A DNA stretch of 22,956 nt from a virus, in the IMG/VR virus record IMGVR_UViG_3300025138_000385, positions 1 to 22,956 of that record, one strand, 5' to 3'. Numbering within the stretch: position 1 is the first letter of the stretch; every line of letters starts with the position of its first letter. Shown one piece after another: positions 22,956 through 22,956 of this stretch. A program made the translations under genes and the position numbers. Below the pieces are notes generated by a model, which did not search any database, had not been told where the DNA came from, and saw only the letters and a program-made list of their open reading frames with translations.

Positions 22956-22956
22956 C

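Noticed and set aside
1-22956. CRISPR arrays, tRNA genes, attachment sites, insertion sequences
   Set aside because: No regularly spaced repeats, no cloverleaf-like sequences, no integrase or transposase reading found by eye.

Overview
The window reads as part of a tailed bacteriophage genome: tightly packed, mostly overlapping genes with almost no spacer, a long-tailed (siphovirus, lambda-like) tail module, a lysis cassette, and a T7-like DNA replication and nucleotide-metabolism module. PhoH, MazG, a B12-dependent (class II) ribonucleotide reductase, a 3TM-type holin and a DUF1127 protein together suggest a marine phage of an alphaproteobacterial host, possibly Roseobacter-like. That host guess is inference. 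No integrase, repressor or excision gene is visible, which fits a lytic phage, but the window is only part of the genome.

Layout. Positions 1-8980 (plus strand) hold the tail module in lambda order: the end of a tail assembly chaperone with a frame -1 extension (G/GT-like), the tape measure, two small tail-tip proteins (M/L-like positions), a GNAT-type acetyltransferase where lambda has K/I, a J-like central fibre/host-specificity protein, a distal fibre and a small fibre-assembly-like protein. Positions 8991-10974 (plus) hold lysis: an M15 peptidase endolysin, four small membrane or exported proteins and a 3TM holin. The plus-strand block ends at a strong terminator (11000-11040).

Positions 11039-22955 (minus strand, transcribed towards the terminator) hold, from right to left: a sigma-70-like protein, T7 gp4-type primase-helicase, an HNH-AP2 homing endonuclease, a family A DNA polymerase split into separate exonuclease and polymerase genes, a gp2.5-like ssDNA-binding protein, a 5'-3' exonuclease, endonuclease I, a metallophosphoesterase, a DNA-methylase-like protein, MazG, DUF1127, class II RNR, PhoH, DUF3310 and several small proteins. 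Two of these small proteins (53 and 43 aa) are described here from start codon, ribosome site and overlap context.

The two 78-nt gaps within the minus-strand block each carry nearly the same 40-nt element (35/40 identical), placed as a promoter ahead of the ssDNA-binding gene and the primase-helicase gene. A sigma-like gene lies directly upstream of one copy, so a phage-specific transcription circuit is a reasonable hypothesis. The replication genes together would supply primer synthesis and unwinding, synthesis, strand coating, host DNA degradation and recycling of nucleotides through RNR.
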